DNA of 64,000 bases from positions 2,087,501 through 2,151,500 of the forward strand of contig JAEOAD010002231.1 in the NCBI GenBank assembly GCA_036365145.1, written 5' to 3'. Below, one piece after another: positions 55,064 to 64,000 of the stretch. The notes under the pieces are model-generated. The model was not told the origin of the DNA. It made no database searches and saw only the letters and a program-made list of their open reading frames with translations. Numbering within the stretch: the stretch's first letter is position 1; the number at the start of each line of letters is the position of its first letter. Position numbers and translations under genes: made by a program. This stretch comes from Orientallactaga sibirica. Its lineage: Eukaryota > Chordata > Mammalia > Rodentia > Dipodidae.

Positions 55064-55436
55064 ATAGTATTATGCTTATATTTTCATTGCTATAATGAAA
55101 TAACAGGCAGGATATTTAGCTCACAGTTTTCGAGGTTGAAGGACATGGTACTGGCACTGGGTAGCTGTGGTGAGGGTTTTCTCAGCTGTGTCACACCATA
55201 ATGGGGACATCTTGATGCAGGAGACCACAGATACCTGAGTGGAGTCAAACTCAGGCTTTTGTAACAATGCTATCTCAAGATCTAACCTGGATTCCGTGAG
55301 AATTATTTAGTTTCTTTTGTCACCCTTTTTATCCATGTAGGCCCCTTAAAGGTTTCATCAGTTCTTAGTACCACCACATTGGGGACCAAACCTCCAACAC
55401 ATGCAATTTTGGGGCCATCCAATATCCAAACCATAA
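55064..55436 (-). repeat. Old MaLR-type solo LTR, antisense
   Basis: GTATTATGCTTATATTTTCATTGC (in two blocks), TAGCTCACAGTTTTCGAGGT, CCCTTAAAGGTTTCATCAG, AGTACCACCACATTGGGGAC and CAATATCCAAACCATAA follow the order of the antisense LTRs at 43629. It is strongly diverged. Confidence 0.62.
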
Positions 55437-56157
55437 AAAATATCATTACTAATGATTTGCAAAATTCAGGAAAGGAATAAAGTTATCTGTCATCCTGTCA
55501 TTAAAATATCAATGTGATTACCAAAGAAATTTATTTGATATAACCTTTGCAATATGTGTGGTGTGATTTAATTAAAATTCTGTTACTTATAAATATTTTC
55601 ATATGCCAAGATCCACATAGAGAAACTGAGAATTGTAAAAATAAATCATATCCCCTGTAGCTAGCTACTGCTAGTATTTTTTTTTTTTTTTTTGTATTTT
55701 CTTGCTGCTATGAGTTGGCATGAAGAGGTCTTTGGAAACAGTTAAGGAGTTCTATTTTTTTTTTTTTTTTTTTTTTGCTATGAGAAAAATCCCAACAATT
55801 TTGTCTGATCCAGAGGATTTGCATGTTACAGAAAATCATTTGCTAAAGTTCATCTACAATGTGAATGTTAATTCTGTTGCACTATGCAGCTCTGTGTCTG
55901 AGGGCAAGTGAAAGGATGTTATTTAGTCTTTCAGTACAGGCTGGATCATTTAACCATTGTCCTCATTGTTAGGAAGATGCCAACAGAATTGGACCAGCTA
56001 GTTTTGTGAACTACCTGAGATGGCAGGAGGTTCCATGGGAACTGTGGGACAAAAGACAGTTTTCTTAATGTTGACAAGAAAGAATGCATCAGAAAGAAAT
56101 CGAAGGAACAGAACCAAACTTCCCTCTCCAGGCTACAGAATCCACTTTACCAAGTGC
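55437..56157. other. Unassigned DNA with two poly-T runs
   Basis: No gene or repeat recognised. T runs at about 55679-55693 and 55755-55776 flank a 60-base spacer; I see no SINE attached to either. Confidence 0.45.
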
Positions 56158-56551
56158 ACTGGTTATTTGATTCTTTAACCTTATTAATTTATTTTTATCC
56201 TTGTGATCAAATGGCTGACTAGAAGCAACTTAATGGAGGAAGAATTTCTTTAAGAGTACAGTCCATCATGGTGGAGAAGGCAAGCGACAGAAGTATGAGG
56301 CCCTGTGCTCAAATTTGAACTGATCCGGAAGTAGAAAAGGGGAATGTTGGCATTCATCCAACTTTCTCTTTCCTCCTTTTATTCATGTAGCACCCCAGCT
56401 CATGGAACGGAGCTGTCCATATTCAAGACAGGATGTGTCCTCAACTCAGTTTGTCCTCTCTGAAGACACTAATAGACACCCCACAGGTGTGCTTCCCTGC
56501 TTCCTTAGGCACTGTCAATGCAATCACCTTGACAATAACAATTGATTATCA
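56158..56551 (-). repeat. LTR of element B (left)
   Basis: The right end, ACCTTGACAATAACAATTGA, resembles the end of the right LTR (GGGCAATCATAATTAACTAT). ERVL-type LTRs begin with TGTGATGGTTAAT-like sequence, which this would be on the minus strand. Edges are approximate. Confidence 0.6.
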
Positions 56552-58032
56552 GAAGTCAATACGACACTGAAACACATCACTTTAGACCATGAGATTCTCT
56601 ATAGACTCATGCCAATCTCATAATTTAGCCAATCTCTCAGAGTCCCTAACAGTTCTGAAATAGTTCAAAAGCCCAGTTCAAAGTCTGCTCGGACACTCCA
56701 GCTAATCTCTTAACCATATCCTCTGTAAGAATCAAACAAGTAAACAAGCAGAACCAAGTTACATATTTCCTAAATACAGTGACATAGCATAAGCATTCTC
56801 ATTCCAGGATTCCAAAAGAGAAAAAGTGGAGAACGACAAGGGAAAAGACCAAAGTAAGACCATATCCCAGCGGGCACCCCCCAAACCTGCCAGACTCATG
56901 GCTGCCATCTAGGACTTGTGGTGGCATCATTTGGGTTTCAGTGGACTTGGGACGCTCTACTCCCCCAGTTCTGTTGCCTGCAATGTATATAGCCTCTTGG
57001 GTCAGCCCCAGTCCATGCCTGCTGCTTTCTGTGGCTGACTTTACACTGATCCGGGCACCTCTAACATCCTGGGGTTCTATACTACAATGGCCTCTCAGGG
57101 CCTCCTCGCAGGGACTCTGAGGCTGCCACACATTACCTGGCTTCAGTGAATTTCTGGAAGCTTGTGGTAAAACTTCATGATTCCAGCGCTCTTGCATTTT
57201 GTATGCCTGTGTAACTAGTACTATGTGAATGGTGACATCAAGTTTTGCTGCCTGCTTGAGATGTAGTCTCACCCCTATTTACTGCTAATACAGAAGTCTC
57301 TGGCCTCTGAGTGCCTGGGCTGCTCAATCTAGGAAAACATTTTTCTCCTAGGAGATTGTTTTCAAGCATGGAACTCTTGCAATGGCAGTCTCTGTAAAGA
57401 TAGTCTCCTTTAAAATAAATTTACATTTTCATACCCTGGAACTATCAATGGGTAGAGTCTTGTACTCAAGATACCTTTCCCATGGTCCCAGTGCAAGTGG
57501 GGAGGTTTTTGCTTAATTACATAATCTATTTCCCTTGGGTGTGCCTTTCCCACAACTTTCAATTTGCTTATGCTTCTTTCCTTGCTGAACTATACATGGC
57601 TCCTATTTTTATGTCCTTCTCTTCTATCCACCCACTATAATTCTGCCTGAGAGCAAAGAGCACTAACCAAGACACAGCCTGAATGCTGTGCTGTACTGAA
57701 GTTTCCTCTACGTTTGAATTCAGTCTCATTCAAAACTTGAGGACACAGGCAAGACACACTCAGCTCCATCTCCTTGCTCCCTTCTGAAACCTTGCGAGCC
57801 TAGCCTTCACTATCTACATTTCTGTTGGCTTTCTGGTCTTCCAGAATGCTGATTAAGATTTGCTTACAATGTTCTAGGGATTCTCTAGCCCTCAGCTCCA
57901 AATTCTTCCACATGGCTCATCCCAGTCAGTCAGTTACAGATGCCTACAAACCATATGGTCAGGTAGTCACAGCAATAGCCCTCTTCCTGGTATTGATTTT
58001 CTGTATCAGTTACATTGCTTTTTAATTTTTTG

Positions 58033-58228
58033 TTTTAATTTTTAGTTTTTTTTATTTGAGAGAGAGAGAGAGAGAAAATGAGTATGCCAGGACTGTCAGC
58101 TGCTGCAAACAAACTCCAGATGCGTGTGCCATCTTGTGCATCTGGCTCACATGGGTCCTGGGGAATTAAACCTGGGTCATTTGGCTTTACAGGCAAGTGC
58201 CTTAACCAGTAAGCCATTTCTCCAGCCC
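58033..58228 (-). repeat. Dip SINE, antisense
   Basis: (GA)n tail side, AATGAGTATGCCAGGACTGT, CATCTTGTGCATCTGGCTCA and the edge GCCATTTCTCCAGCCC. It lies in the right LTR of element B. Confidence 0.93.
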
Positions 58229-58249
58229 ACAATTCTTTTTGTTAATTTA

Positions 58250-58256
58250 AAACATT

Positions 58257-58295
<39 letters not shown>

Positions 58296-58513
58296 TTTTT
58301 GGTGTGTGAGAGATGGAAAGAGGCGCGCGCGCACACACACACACACACGCACACACACACAGAATGGGCACACAGGACTTCTAGCCACTGCTAATGAACT
58401 CCAGTCATATGTGTCAGCTTGTGAATCTGGCTTTTGTGGGTACTGGGGAATCATACCTGGGTTCTTAGACTTCACAGGCAAGCACCTTAACCACCAAGCC
58501 ATATCTCCAGCTC
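58250..58513 (-). repeat. Dip SINE, antisense, with (TTTA)n and (CA)n expansions
   Basis: The tail side is a (TTTA)n run at 58257-58299, followed by GCGCGCGCACACACACACAC sequence at 58323-58361. The body is ordinary Dip, ending GCCATATCTCCAGC. Confidence 0.92.
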
Positions 58514-58950
58514 TGTTATGTTTCTTATTGCTATGAGCAAATGCCTAAGTAGAAGAACCTTAAAGGAGGAAAATTTTATTTTGGCATATAGTTTGAGTGT
58601 AAGTCCATCATGGTAGTCACGGGATAGTGGCAGCTGTGTGAGATATCTTGTTCATATCTAGGTGAATCAGGATGCAGAGAAAGGGGAATTCATTCCTATC
58701 CTCAGCTAGCTTTCTCTTTTTCTCTCTTTCTCTTTTTCTCTCTCTTTTTTTTTTTATTCAGTCCAGGACCCTAGCCCATGGATGACACTGTCCATATGCA
58801 GCACAGGACTTCCATCTTTATTTAAGCCTATATGGAAACTGAAAGGCATACTTCACTAAGGACTGAGGTGTTTATGAATCTATCAAGTGGGCAATCATAA
58901 TTAACTATCTGTACTTCTGAGTAAGGGCAGTCATGAGCTCTTATTTATTT

Positions 58951-59095
58951 TTTCCTGAGGTATACAGTCTCACTCTAGCCCAGGCTGACGTGGGACTCAC
59001 TCTGTGGTCCAGGCTGTCCTTGAAGCTCACAATGATCCTTCTACCTTTGCCTCCCAGAGTGCTGAGATTAAAGGTCTGTGCCACCATGCCTGGCT
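58951..59095 (-). repeat. B1 SINE, antisense, with 18-bp TSD
   Basis: Perfect ATGAGCTCTTATTTATTT repeats at 58933-58950 and 59096-59113. The body is moderately diverged (GTATACAGTCTCACTCTAGC). Confidence 0.96.
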
Positions 59096-59113
59096 ATGAG
59101 CTCTTATTTATTT

Positions 59114-59328
59114 ATTTTTAAATATTTTTATTTATTTATTTATTTAATAAAGGGAGAGGAATGGGGGGAATGAGAATGGGTGTGTCAGGCCCTCCAGTCA
59201 CTGCAAATGAACTCCAGTCACATGCACCACTTTGTACATCTAGTTTTACATGGGTACTGGGGAATTGAACCTGGGTCCTTTGGCTTTACAGGTAAGAGCC
59301 TTAACCACTGAGAAATCTCTCTCACCCT
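59114..59328 (-). repeat. Dip SINE, antisense
   Basis: Begins at the right TSD of the B1, with (TTTA)n, then GGTGTGTCAGGCCCTCCAGT, ACTTTGTACATCTAGTTTTA and the edge GAAATCTCTCTCACCC. Confidence 0.9.
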
Positions 59329-59402
59329 TATCCTCTTTTTTTGAAATTTTTGTTTATTTGATAAGTTTGACAAATTGAGTTTTATTTTTAAGATATCTCT
59401 TC

Positions 59403-59555
59403 TGGGCCAGGCATAGTGGTGCATGCCTTTCCAGCACTTGGGAGGCCGAGGAAGGAGGATTGCCATGAGTTCCAGGCCAGCCTGAGAGTACATAGTGAAT
59501 TCCAGGTCAGCTTGAGCCAGAGTGAGACCCTGCCTTGAAAACAAACAAACAAACA
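59403..59555 (+). repeat. B1 SINE, sense
   Basis: GGGCCAGGCATAGTGGTGCA (missing part of CCTTTAATCCCAGC), GGAGGCCGAGGAAGGAGGAT, CCAGCCTGAGAGTACATAG and a (CAAA)n tail. Confidence 0.9.
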
Positions 59556-60028
59556 AAAAATCTTCATTTGCACTCTTTGCCATCAGTTATTTTGTCAAAT
59601 GACTTTAGCTGTATTCTGTTAATGATGTTTACCAGAAGATGGTAAGGACTCCTTAGTTTGAAAACTCAGATACTTTATTTACAAATCAGTTTTCTTTAGT
59701 TGCGTCTTTAATTATTGTGTTGGACCTAGCTATGATACTTTAACTCAGATGCCAAACTTTTTAATTTAAATTCGCATTTTCTCTTCTTTGGATATACAAG
59801 TTTTTCACTTACTATTATCTCTTTGTTTTATTAAATTTAAATTCTACAAGACCATTCCATACTTACCCTGTACACACTGATTTGATTTTTCATAACTTCA
59901 TATATTGTTGACTTTTGTAAGGTTATAATTATATATTAAATTTTATTCTCTTAGTCTTTAAAATTTTTTTTATATACTTTCTTATTTTGTTGTCTTTCAG
60001 TGTGGACTTTTTATTTTTTCTTCTTGAC
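59556..60028. other. Unassigned AT-rich DNA
   Basis: No gene or repeat recognised. Confidence 0.45.
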
Positions 60029-60045
60029 AGGTAGAAACAGTTTTT

Positions 60046-60206
60046 ATTTATTTATTCATTTTTGGTTTTGCAAGGTAGGGTCTCACTCTGGCCCAGGCTG
60101 ACCTGGAATTAACTATGTAGTCTCAGGGTGTCCTCAAACTCTTGGCGATCCTCCTACCTCTGCCTCCTGAATGCTGGGATTAAAGGCATGCGCCACCACT
60201 CCCGGC
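60046..60206 (-). repeat. B1 SINE, antisense, with TSD
   Basis: AGGTAGAAACAGTTTTTA (from 60029) and AAGTAGAAACAATTTTA (from 60207) are an imperfect TSD. It shares the variant TTTTGCAAGGTAGGG and GGAATTAACTATG with the copy at 45805, which suggests one B1 subfamily. Confidence 0.94.
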
Positions 60207-60272
60207 AAGTAGAAACAATTTTATGAAGAATAACAAATCTTTAGCTATATGGATACTCTGAGACTGCATTAC

Positions 60273-60621
60273 TGGGGTGGTTTGCTTTAGGTGTCCCCTG
60301 TAAACTTAGGTGTTCTGAATGCTAGGTCCCCAGCCGATGACAGTTTGGAAATTAACGTCTCCTGGAGGTAGTATATTGTTGGGGGCAGGCTTATGGGTGT
60401 TATAGCTAGTTTCCCCTTACCAGTTTTTGGCATTCTCTCGTGTTGCTGTTGTCCACCTGATGTTGGCCAAGGGGTGATGTCCACTCTCTGCTCATGCCAT
60501 CATTTTCTCCTGCCATCATGGAGCTTCCCCTCAAGTCTGTAAGCCAAAATGAACTTTATTTTTCCCATAAGCTGCTCTTGGTCGGGTGATTTCTGCCAGC
60601 AATGTGAACCTGACTGCAACA
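60273..60621 (+). mobile_element. MaLR solo LTR, sense
   Basis: 349 bases from TGGGGTGGTTTGCTTTAGGT (a changed TGTGGTGG start) to CTGACTGCAACA. The flanks ATTAC (60268-60272) and ATTGC (60622-60626) form a 4-of-5 TSD. The polyadenylation signal has become AATGAACT. Confidence 0.88.
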
Positions 60622-60787
60622 ATTGCAAAGCTTATTTCCTATAAAATAGAGATTACAGACTTACAGATAGCACTGGCCACTGTGAGATAATAAATGAATA
60701 GTCACTTAATATCAAGAAGATAGTAACTATTTCAAAGCATTCCTCTACTTCCTTTGCTCTTACACAAAATTACTCTATTGATATCTT

Positions 60788-60998
60788 TTAAAAAATATTT
60801 TACTTTTATTTATTTATTTATTTGAGAGAGAGAGAGAGAGAAAGAGAATGGATGCGCCAGGGCCTCCAGCCATGACAAATGAACTCCAGACATTTGTGCC
60901 CCCTTGTGCAGCTGGCTAACGTGGGTCCTGAGGAATCGAACCTGAGTCCCTTGGCTTTGCAGGCAAATGCCTTAACCACTAAACCATCCCTATAGCCC
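60788..60998 (-). repeat. Dip SINE, antisense
   Basis: (TTTA)n then (GA)n, GAATGGATGCGCCAGGGCCT, GTGGGTCCTGAGGAATCGAA and the edge ACCATCCCTATAGCCC. Confidence 0.93.
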
Positions 60999-61094
60999 TG
61001 TTTTTCTATTTTTTATTTGCCTTTTCCAGGGCTTGGACTAGAGTGAGTCATGAGAAGCGCATATGGGGCAGAACGTAGGGTGCATTCACTCTGA

Positions 61095-61275
61095 GGGTTG
61101 TGAATCTGCATACTTTATCTGTTTTATTTTAGTTCCAGTTCTTATTTTCATTACAGCCATTTTATAGATGAAGAAACTGAGGAACTGAGAAGCTCATATA
61201 GTTGGTGTAGGAAAGAGTTGTCATTTGAAGTGTCTTCATCTGACTGCAGGGTCCACAAACTTAAATACTATGCTG
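61095..61275 (+). repeat. MIR SINE, sense
   Basis: CATTTTATAGATGAAGAAAC then TGAGGAACTGAGAAGCTCAT is the MIR core and its downstream part; TGTCTTCATCTGACTGCAGG fits the stretch that follows. MIR is an ancient mammalian SINE, and its divergence here fits that age. Confidence 0.78.
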
Positions 61276-61368
61276 TACCATCTCTTGCCAATTTCCTGTC
61301 TCCTTCATCTCCTACATCACCCTCAGATCCTTCCTTTCATTTCTACTGTTCAGAGCTTCACTCTTGGC

Positions 61369-61590
61369 CTGGAGAAATGTCTCACCAGCTAAGGCACTTG
61401 CCCGTGAAGCCTAACAACCCAGGTTCAGGTCCCCAGTCTCCATGTAAAGACAGATGCACAAAATGGTGCATGGATCTGAAGTTCATTTGCAGTGGCTAGA
61501 GACCCTGGTGTGCCCATTCTTTCTCTGTCGCTGTCTCTCTCCCTCAGCTTGCAAATAAGAAAATCAATAAATAATTTATTTAAAAAGTCT
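61369..61590 (+). repeat. Dip SINE, sense, diverged
   Basis: Head GGCCTGGAGAAATGTCTCAC, box B GTTCAGGTCC, CCAGTCTCCATGTAAAGACA and GTTCATTTGCAGTGGCTAGA, then a CT-rich part and an AATCAATAAATAA tail. Confidence 0.88.
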
Positions 61591-61602
61591 TTACTGTTTC
61601 TT

Positions 61603-61834
61603 GGGCTGGAGAGATGGCTTAGCGGTTAAGGTGCCTGCCTCCTAAGCCTAAAGAATGCTGGTTCCAATCTCCAGGTCCCATGTTTAGCCAGATGCAAAGT
61701 GACACAAGGGCGCAATGCCACACTTGACCACAAGGGGGCGCATACATCTGGATTTCGTTGGCAGCAGCTGAGAGGATACTGGCGTGCCCATCTCTATCTG
61801 TCTTCCTCTCCCTCTCTCTCTGTCTCTCTCTCTC

Positions 61835-61868
<34 letters not shown>
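61603..61868 (+). repeat. Dip-B SINE, sense
   Basis: GGGCTGGAGAGATGGCTTAG, the box B position as GTTCCAATC, AGTGACACAAGGGCGCAATG, GGCAGCAGCTGAGAGGATAC, and an A tail of about 30 after CTCTCTCCAAAA. CTTT...CTTTCTTG-like bases recur on both sides, but the TSD is weak. Confidence 0.94.
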
Positions 61869-61869
<1 letters not shown>

Positions 61870-62559
61870 CCTTTAGTCTTTCTTGTTTGAGATACTGTGA
61901 TTAACTGATCTTCTTGCATCAGCAGAGATTCTGTCATCTCTGTGCTCTTTCGTGCTACTGGAATTGTTCCAGTGTAACTTTAATAGAGATACAAGTGGTT
62001 TCAGTTCTCTTTAAGCCTGCTGCATGCTTTTGCTGAGTGTAGTTTTCTTTACTGTGGGAATTCAGGGATGGACAAGAGACCTGCTGGATCCAGGAAGTTA
62101 CAAGTGGGAGGAATCAAATTTCTATTGATCATCATTTTCCTGCAAGGCTTCTTGAGACAGCCATATTCTGGCTGATTCTTGGGTTAACGTGCTCTTGTCT
62201 ACAGAATTGTTTGTAGCAAGAATGGGCTTTAAATCTTTTTTTAGCTCATGCTTTTACTATATTGGTGCCATATCCCCTGGACAGAGAAAGCAAGAGACAT
62301 GGGTTGTGTAGTGGGCTATGACTTCAGCAGGTTGGCCATACTACTTTTCACAAGAATTCTGTTTTGTAATTGGGGGCCCACTTCCCATCCATGGCTATTC
62401 AACTTTAGCTCAGCCTAATAGCCTCAGGCTAGCTTCTTACTGGCCTTCTGTTCCAAAGCTGGCACCAGGAGAGCCATCGCAATGGTGTATTTATCCTAGA
62501 ACTCACACAGAAGAACTAGTGGGGATTGATATATGTATTTTTAATTTTTATTTTTTTAA
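61869..62559. other. Unassigned DNA
   Basis: No gene or repeat recognised. The 153-codon frame 62318-62779 runs into the next Dip and is not supported. Confidence 0.45.
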
Positions 62560-62795
62560 ATTATTTTTAAAAATATTTATTTATTTGAGAAACAGAGAGA
62601 GAGAGACAGAGAGGGAGAGAGACAGAGAGAGGAAGAGGCAGATAGAGAGAATGGGCATGCCTCCAGCCATTGCCAACAAATTCCAGATGTATGCTCCAAC
62701 TTGTGCATCTGGCTTATGTGGGTCCTGGGGAATTGAACTGGGGTGCTTAGGCTTCACAGGCAAGTGCTTTAACCACTAAGCCATATCCTCAGCCC
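62560..62795 (-). repeat. Dip SINE, antisense
   Basis: AAAATATTTATTTATTTGAG, (GA)n, GAATGGGCATGCCTCCAGCC (a deletion removes AGGGC), CAACTTGTGCATCTGGCTTA and the edge GCCATATCCTCAGCCCC. Confidence 0.93.
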
Positions 62796-63504
62796 CTGGA
62801 TTAATGTTTTTTTTTTAAATCAAATTAATCTGATTTGGAGAGATAGCTTTAATGATGGTACTAAACGTTATGTTGGCTAGGTCTTTTTGGCCAATATAAA
62901 TGATCATTAATCCATTGTATATTTCAAGCTCAAACATTTACTCTTAGTCTTCAATAGGTCATTGTGGTTTTGCTTTATTCATTCAAGAGGAGAATGGTTA
63001 CGCATAGGAAATTCTCAAATTTAGTTCAGCATCCAGTTTTTTATCCTAGTCCACATTAATTGTGCATAAAATTTTAAGAAATACAGAGTTATCTTGCACA
63101 GAATGGTCATCTATCTTTACCAAATCGCTCCAATGACAATTATCAGAGTTAAGATTTGTGTTTGAAAGTCTGGCTTTGCCCATCCTGATGACCCTTTAAA
63201 ATCATTAAGTTCTGTTACCGTGGGATTAAAGTAAGCATAAAATACATTTCTCTTCACTTCCCAAAGTGGCAGCTTTCTCAGAACCAAGATGCTCATTGCT
63301 CTCTCTGCACCCACCATGATCATCCTGCTTATACATTTAAGCCTCAGAACAAGCTAGTCCTTCTTCTAGATCTCTCCCACCCAACCGTGTCCTGCTGTCT
63401 ATCCCATCCCTTCCTCAGCCTCTATTGGTCAACTTTTTGCCATAAAAAGTTTATTTCTCCTGTCTATTTCTCTCTTGTGGAAATCCTCTTCCTTCATTTC
63501 TTGT
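62796..63504. other. Unassigned DNA
   Basis: No gene or repeat recognised. Confidence 0.45.
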
Positions 63505-63595
63505 CCCCAGTACTCATAATCCAGATGCATAAGGTGGCACATGCATCTGGAGTTTGTTTGTAGTGGCTAGAGGTCCTGTGCATCCTCTATATCTC

Positions 63596-63635
<40 letters not shown>

Positions 63636-63645
63636 AATATTAAAA
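63505..63645 (+). repeat. 5'-truncated Dip SINE, sense, with (AAAT)n tail
   Basis: It begins at the CCCCAGTACTCAT segment, so the box A head is absent. Then AATCCAGATGCATAAGGTGG and CATGCATCTGGAGTTTG, a short CT-rich part and an (AAAT)n run at 63598-63637. Confidence 0.9.
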
Positions 63646-63724
63646 TGAGAAGCAGAGTACCATGTCCTAGTGTATAAGGTTTGATTAAAAGTGAAGATCA
63701 TGTTCAGTATAATAAGCCTAGGGT

Positions 63725-64000
63725 ACTTGTGCTGCTTTAATAGAATATCATAGAGTTAGTGATTTATAAAAAACAGAATTTTATTCTTCACAGTTCCAAA
63801 GGCTGAGGAGTCCAAGATCAAGGTGCTGGCATCTGACAAGGGTCCTCTTACAATGTTTTGCAGAGGGGCTGTCCTCAAATGGTCCCTGGGCAAGAGAGGC
63901 CAGCAATCTTCTTCCCTCTTCAGCCTATGTTTATGATTTTGAGGTGTCCACTTTTCCTTTGAGATGGAGCCAGGCAGATTCTCTCAGCACTCCCTTTTAC
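63725..64000 (-). repeat. MLT1-like (ancient MaLR) LTR, antisense, cut by the window end
   Basis: GAATATCATAGAGTTAGTGA, GAATTTTATTCTTCACAGTT, CCAAAGGCTGAGGAGTCCAA, GATCAAGGTGCTGGCATCTG and AAGGGTCCTCTTACAATG follow the antisense order of old mammalian MLT1-type LTRs. Confidence 0.68.

Larger units (their letters stand above)
56158..58912 (-). mobile_element. Class III endogenous retrovirus remnant B, antisense
   Basis: Related end blocks lie at 56158-56551 and at 58002-58912; the latter is split by two Dip copies. Both contain GTCCATCATGGT and a TAGAAG(C/A)A(A/C) block. The 1.4-kb interior aligns by eye with element A: AAAAGACCAAAGTAAGACC, CTTGTGGTGGCATCATTTGG, TTCTGTTGCCTGCAATG, CATCCTGGGGTTCTA and GGCCTCCTCGCAGGGACTCT all have counterparts there. 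A 157-codon minus-strand frame (56799-57272) has no domain I can name and may be a scrap of an ancestral gag-like region. Confidence 0.7.
58002..58912 (-). repeat. LTR of element B (right), split by two Dip SINEs
   Basis: It begins TGTATCAGTTACATTGC and resumes after the SINEs with TGTTATGTTTCTTATTGCTA, AGCAAATGCCTAAGTAG and GTCCATCATGGTAGTCACGG. A CT-rich run is at 58730-58752. Confidence 0.62.

Noticed and set aside
55679..55776. Paired poly-T runs as antisense retropseudogene tails
   Set aside because: No gene-like or SINE sequence follows either run, and no target duplication could be found.
56799..57272. 157-codon open frame on the minus strand
   Set aside because: It lies in the interior of endogenous retrovirus remnant B, shows no domain I recognise, and the matching region of element A is broken. 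I kept it as a note under the element, not as a gene.
14026..60621. TGTGGTGGTTTG elements as non-autonomous hAT DNA transposons
   Set aside because: TG...CA ends, an AATAAA signal near the 3' end, 5-bp targets, and a two-LTR copy with primer site and internal region at 26233-28354 all point to LTRs.
7060..61868. tRNA genes at the many GGCTTAG...GTTCGATTCC motifs
   Set aside because: These are the box A and box B of Dip SINEs. The cloverleaf is not maintained and each copy continues into a CT-rich tail.
62318..62779. 153-codon frame on the plus strand
   Set aside because: Its last third is the antisense Dip SINE at 62560 (runs of charged residues from GA-rich sequence). No independent support.
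1..64000. A previously undescribed gene system
   Set aside because: After reading both strands I found no intact gene cluster, conserved motif set or structured RNA. All long-range structure that I can explain is transposable-element history.

Overview
The window looks like intergenic or deep-intronic DNA from a rodent nuclear genome, most likely a jerboa (family Dipodidae; Jaculus is my best guess). The main clue is the dominant SINE. It is tRNA-derived, opens with a box A of the form TGGCTTAGTGG, has a box B of the form GTTCGATTC, and ends in a CT-rich stretch followed by AAATAAATAAA. This matches what I know of the Dip family, the dipodid branch of the B2 superfamily. It occurs beside a 7SL-derived B1 monomer whose A-rich tail often reads AAAAACCAAAAA. 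I identified the families from memory of their consensus sequences, not by a search.

I find no protein-coding gene, exon, tRNA, rRNA or other functional RNA gene. The longer reading frames lie in LINE or retrovirus-like remains, in simple repeats, or run across SINE borders. The only recognisable protein-coding remnant is a broken L1 ORF2 (about 17185-19478) with frameshifts and a changed catalytic residue.

Layout. 1-6640: mostly unassigned DNA with scattered Dip and B1 copies and one LINE 3' end. 6640-9950: an ancient L2, several L1 3' ends and an old MaLR LTR. 10-15 kb: SINE-rich, with one solo MaLR LTR (14026-14372). 16-23 kb: an L1 5' region, the dead ORF2, then an older L1 cut up by five SINEs. 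23-26 kb: B1 and Dip copies with clear target-site duplications (TSDs). 26.2-28.5 kb: a complete non-autonomous MaLR provirus that landed in a Dip SINE and was later hit by another Dip. 28.9-30.4 kb: an ERVL-type LTR and a MaLR LTR nested in an older MaLR LTR. 31-37 kb: B1, Dip, B4, L1 and L2 relics. 37.2-40 kb: the longest stretch without recognised repeats. 40-43.6 kb: a LINE end, a 19-bp minisatellite, a B4-like SINE and an ancient hAT-Charlie element. 43.6-46.4 and 56.2-58.9 kb: two antisense class III endogenous retrovirus remains with related internal regions. 47-64 kb: more Dip, B1 and L1 pieces, another solo LTR, a MIR, and an MLT1-like LTR cut by the window end.

What the sequence offers is insertion history. 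More than twenty insertions keep recognisable TSDs, so their relative order can often be read directly. I found no candidate for a new functional system; the best observations are nested or chimeric retroposition events.
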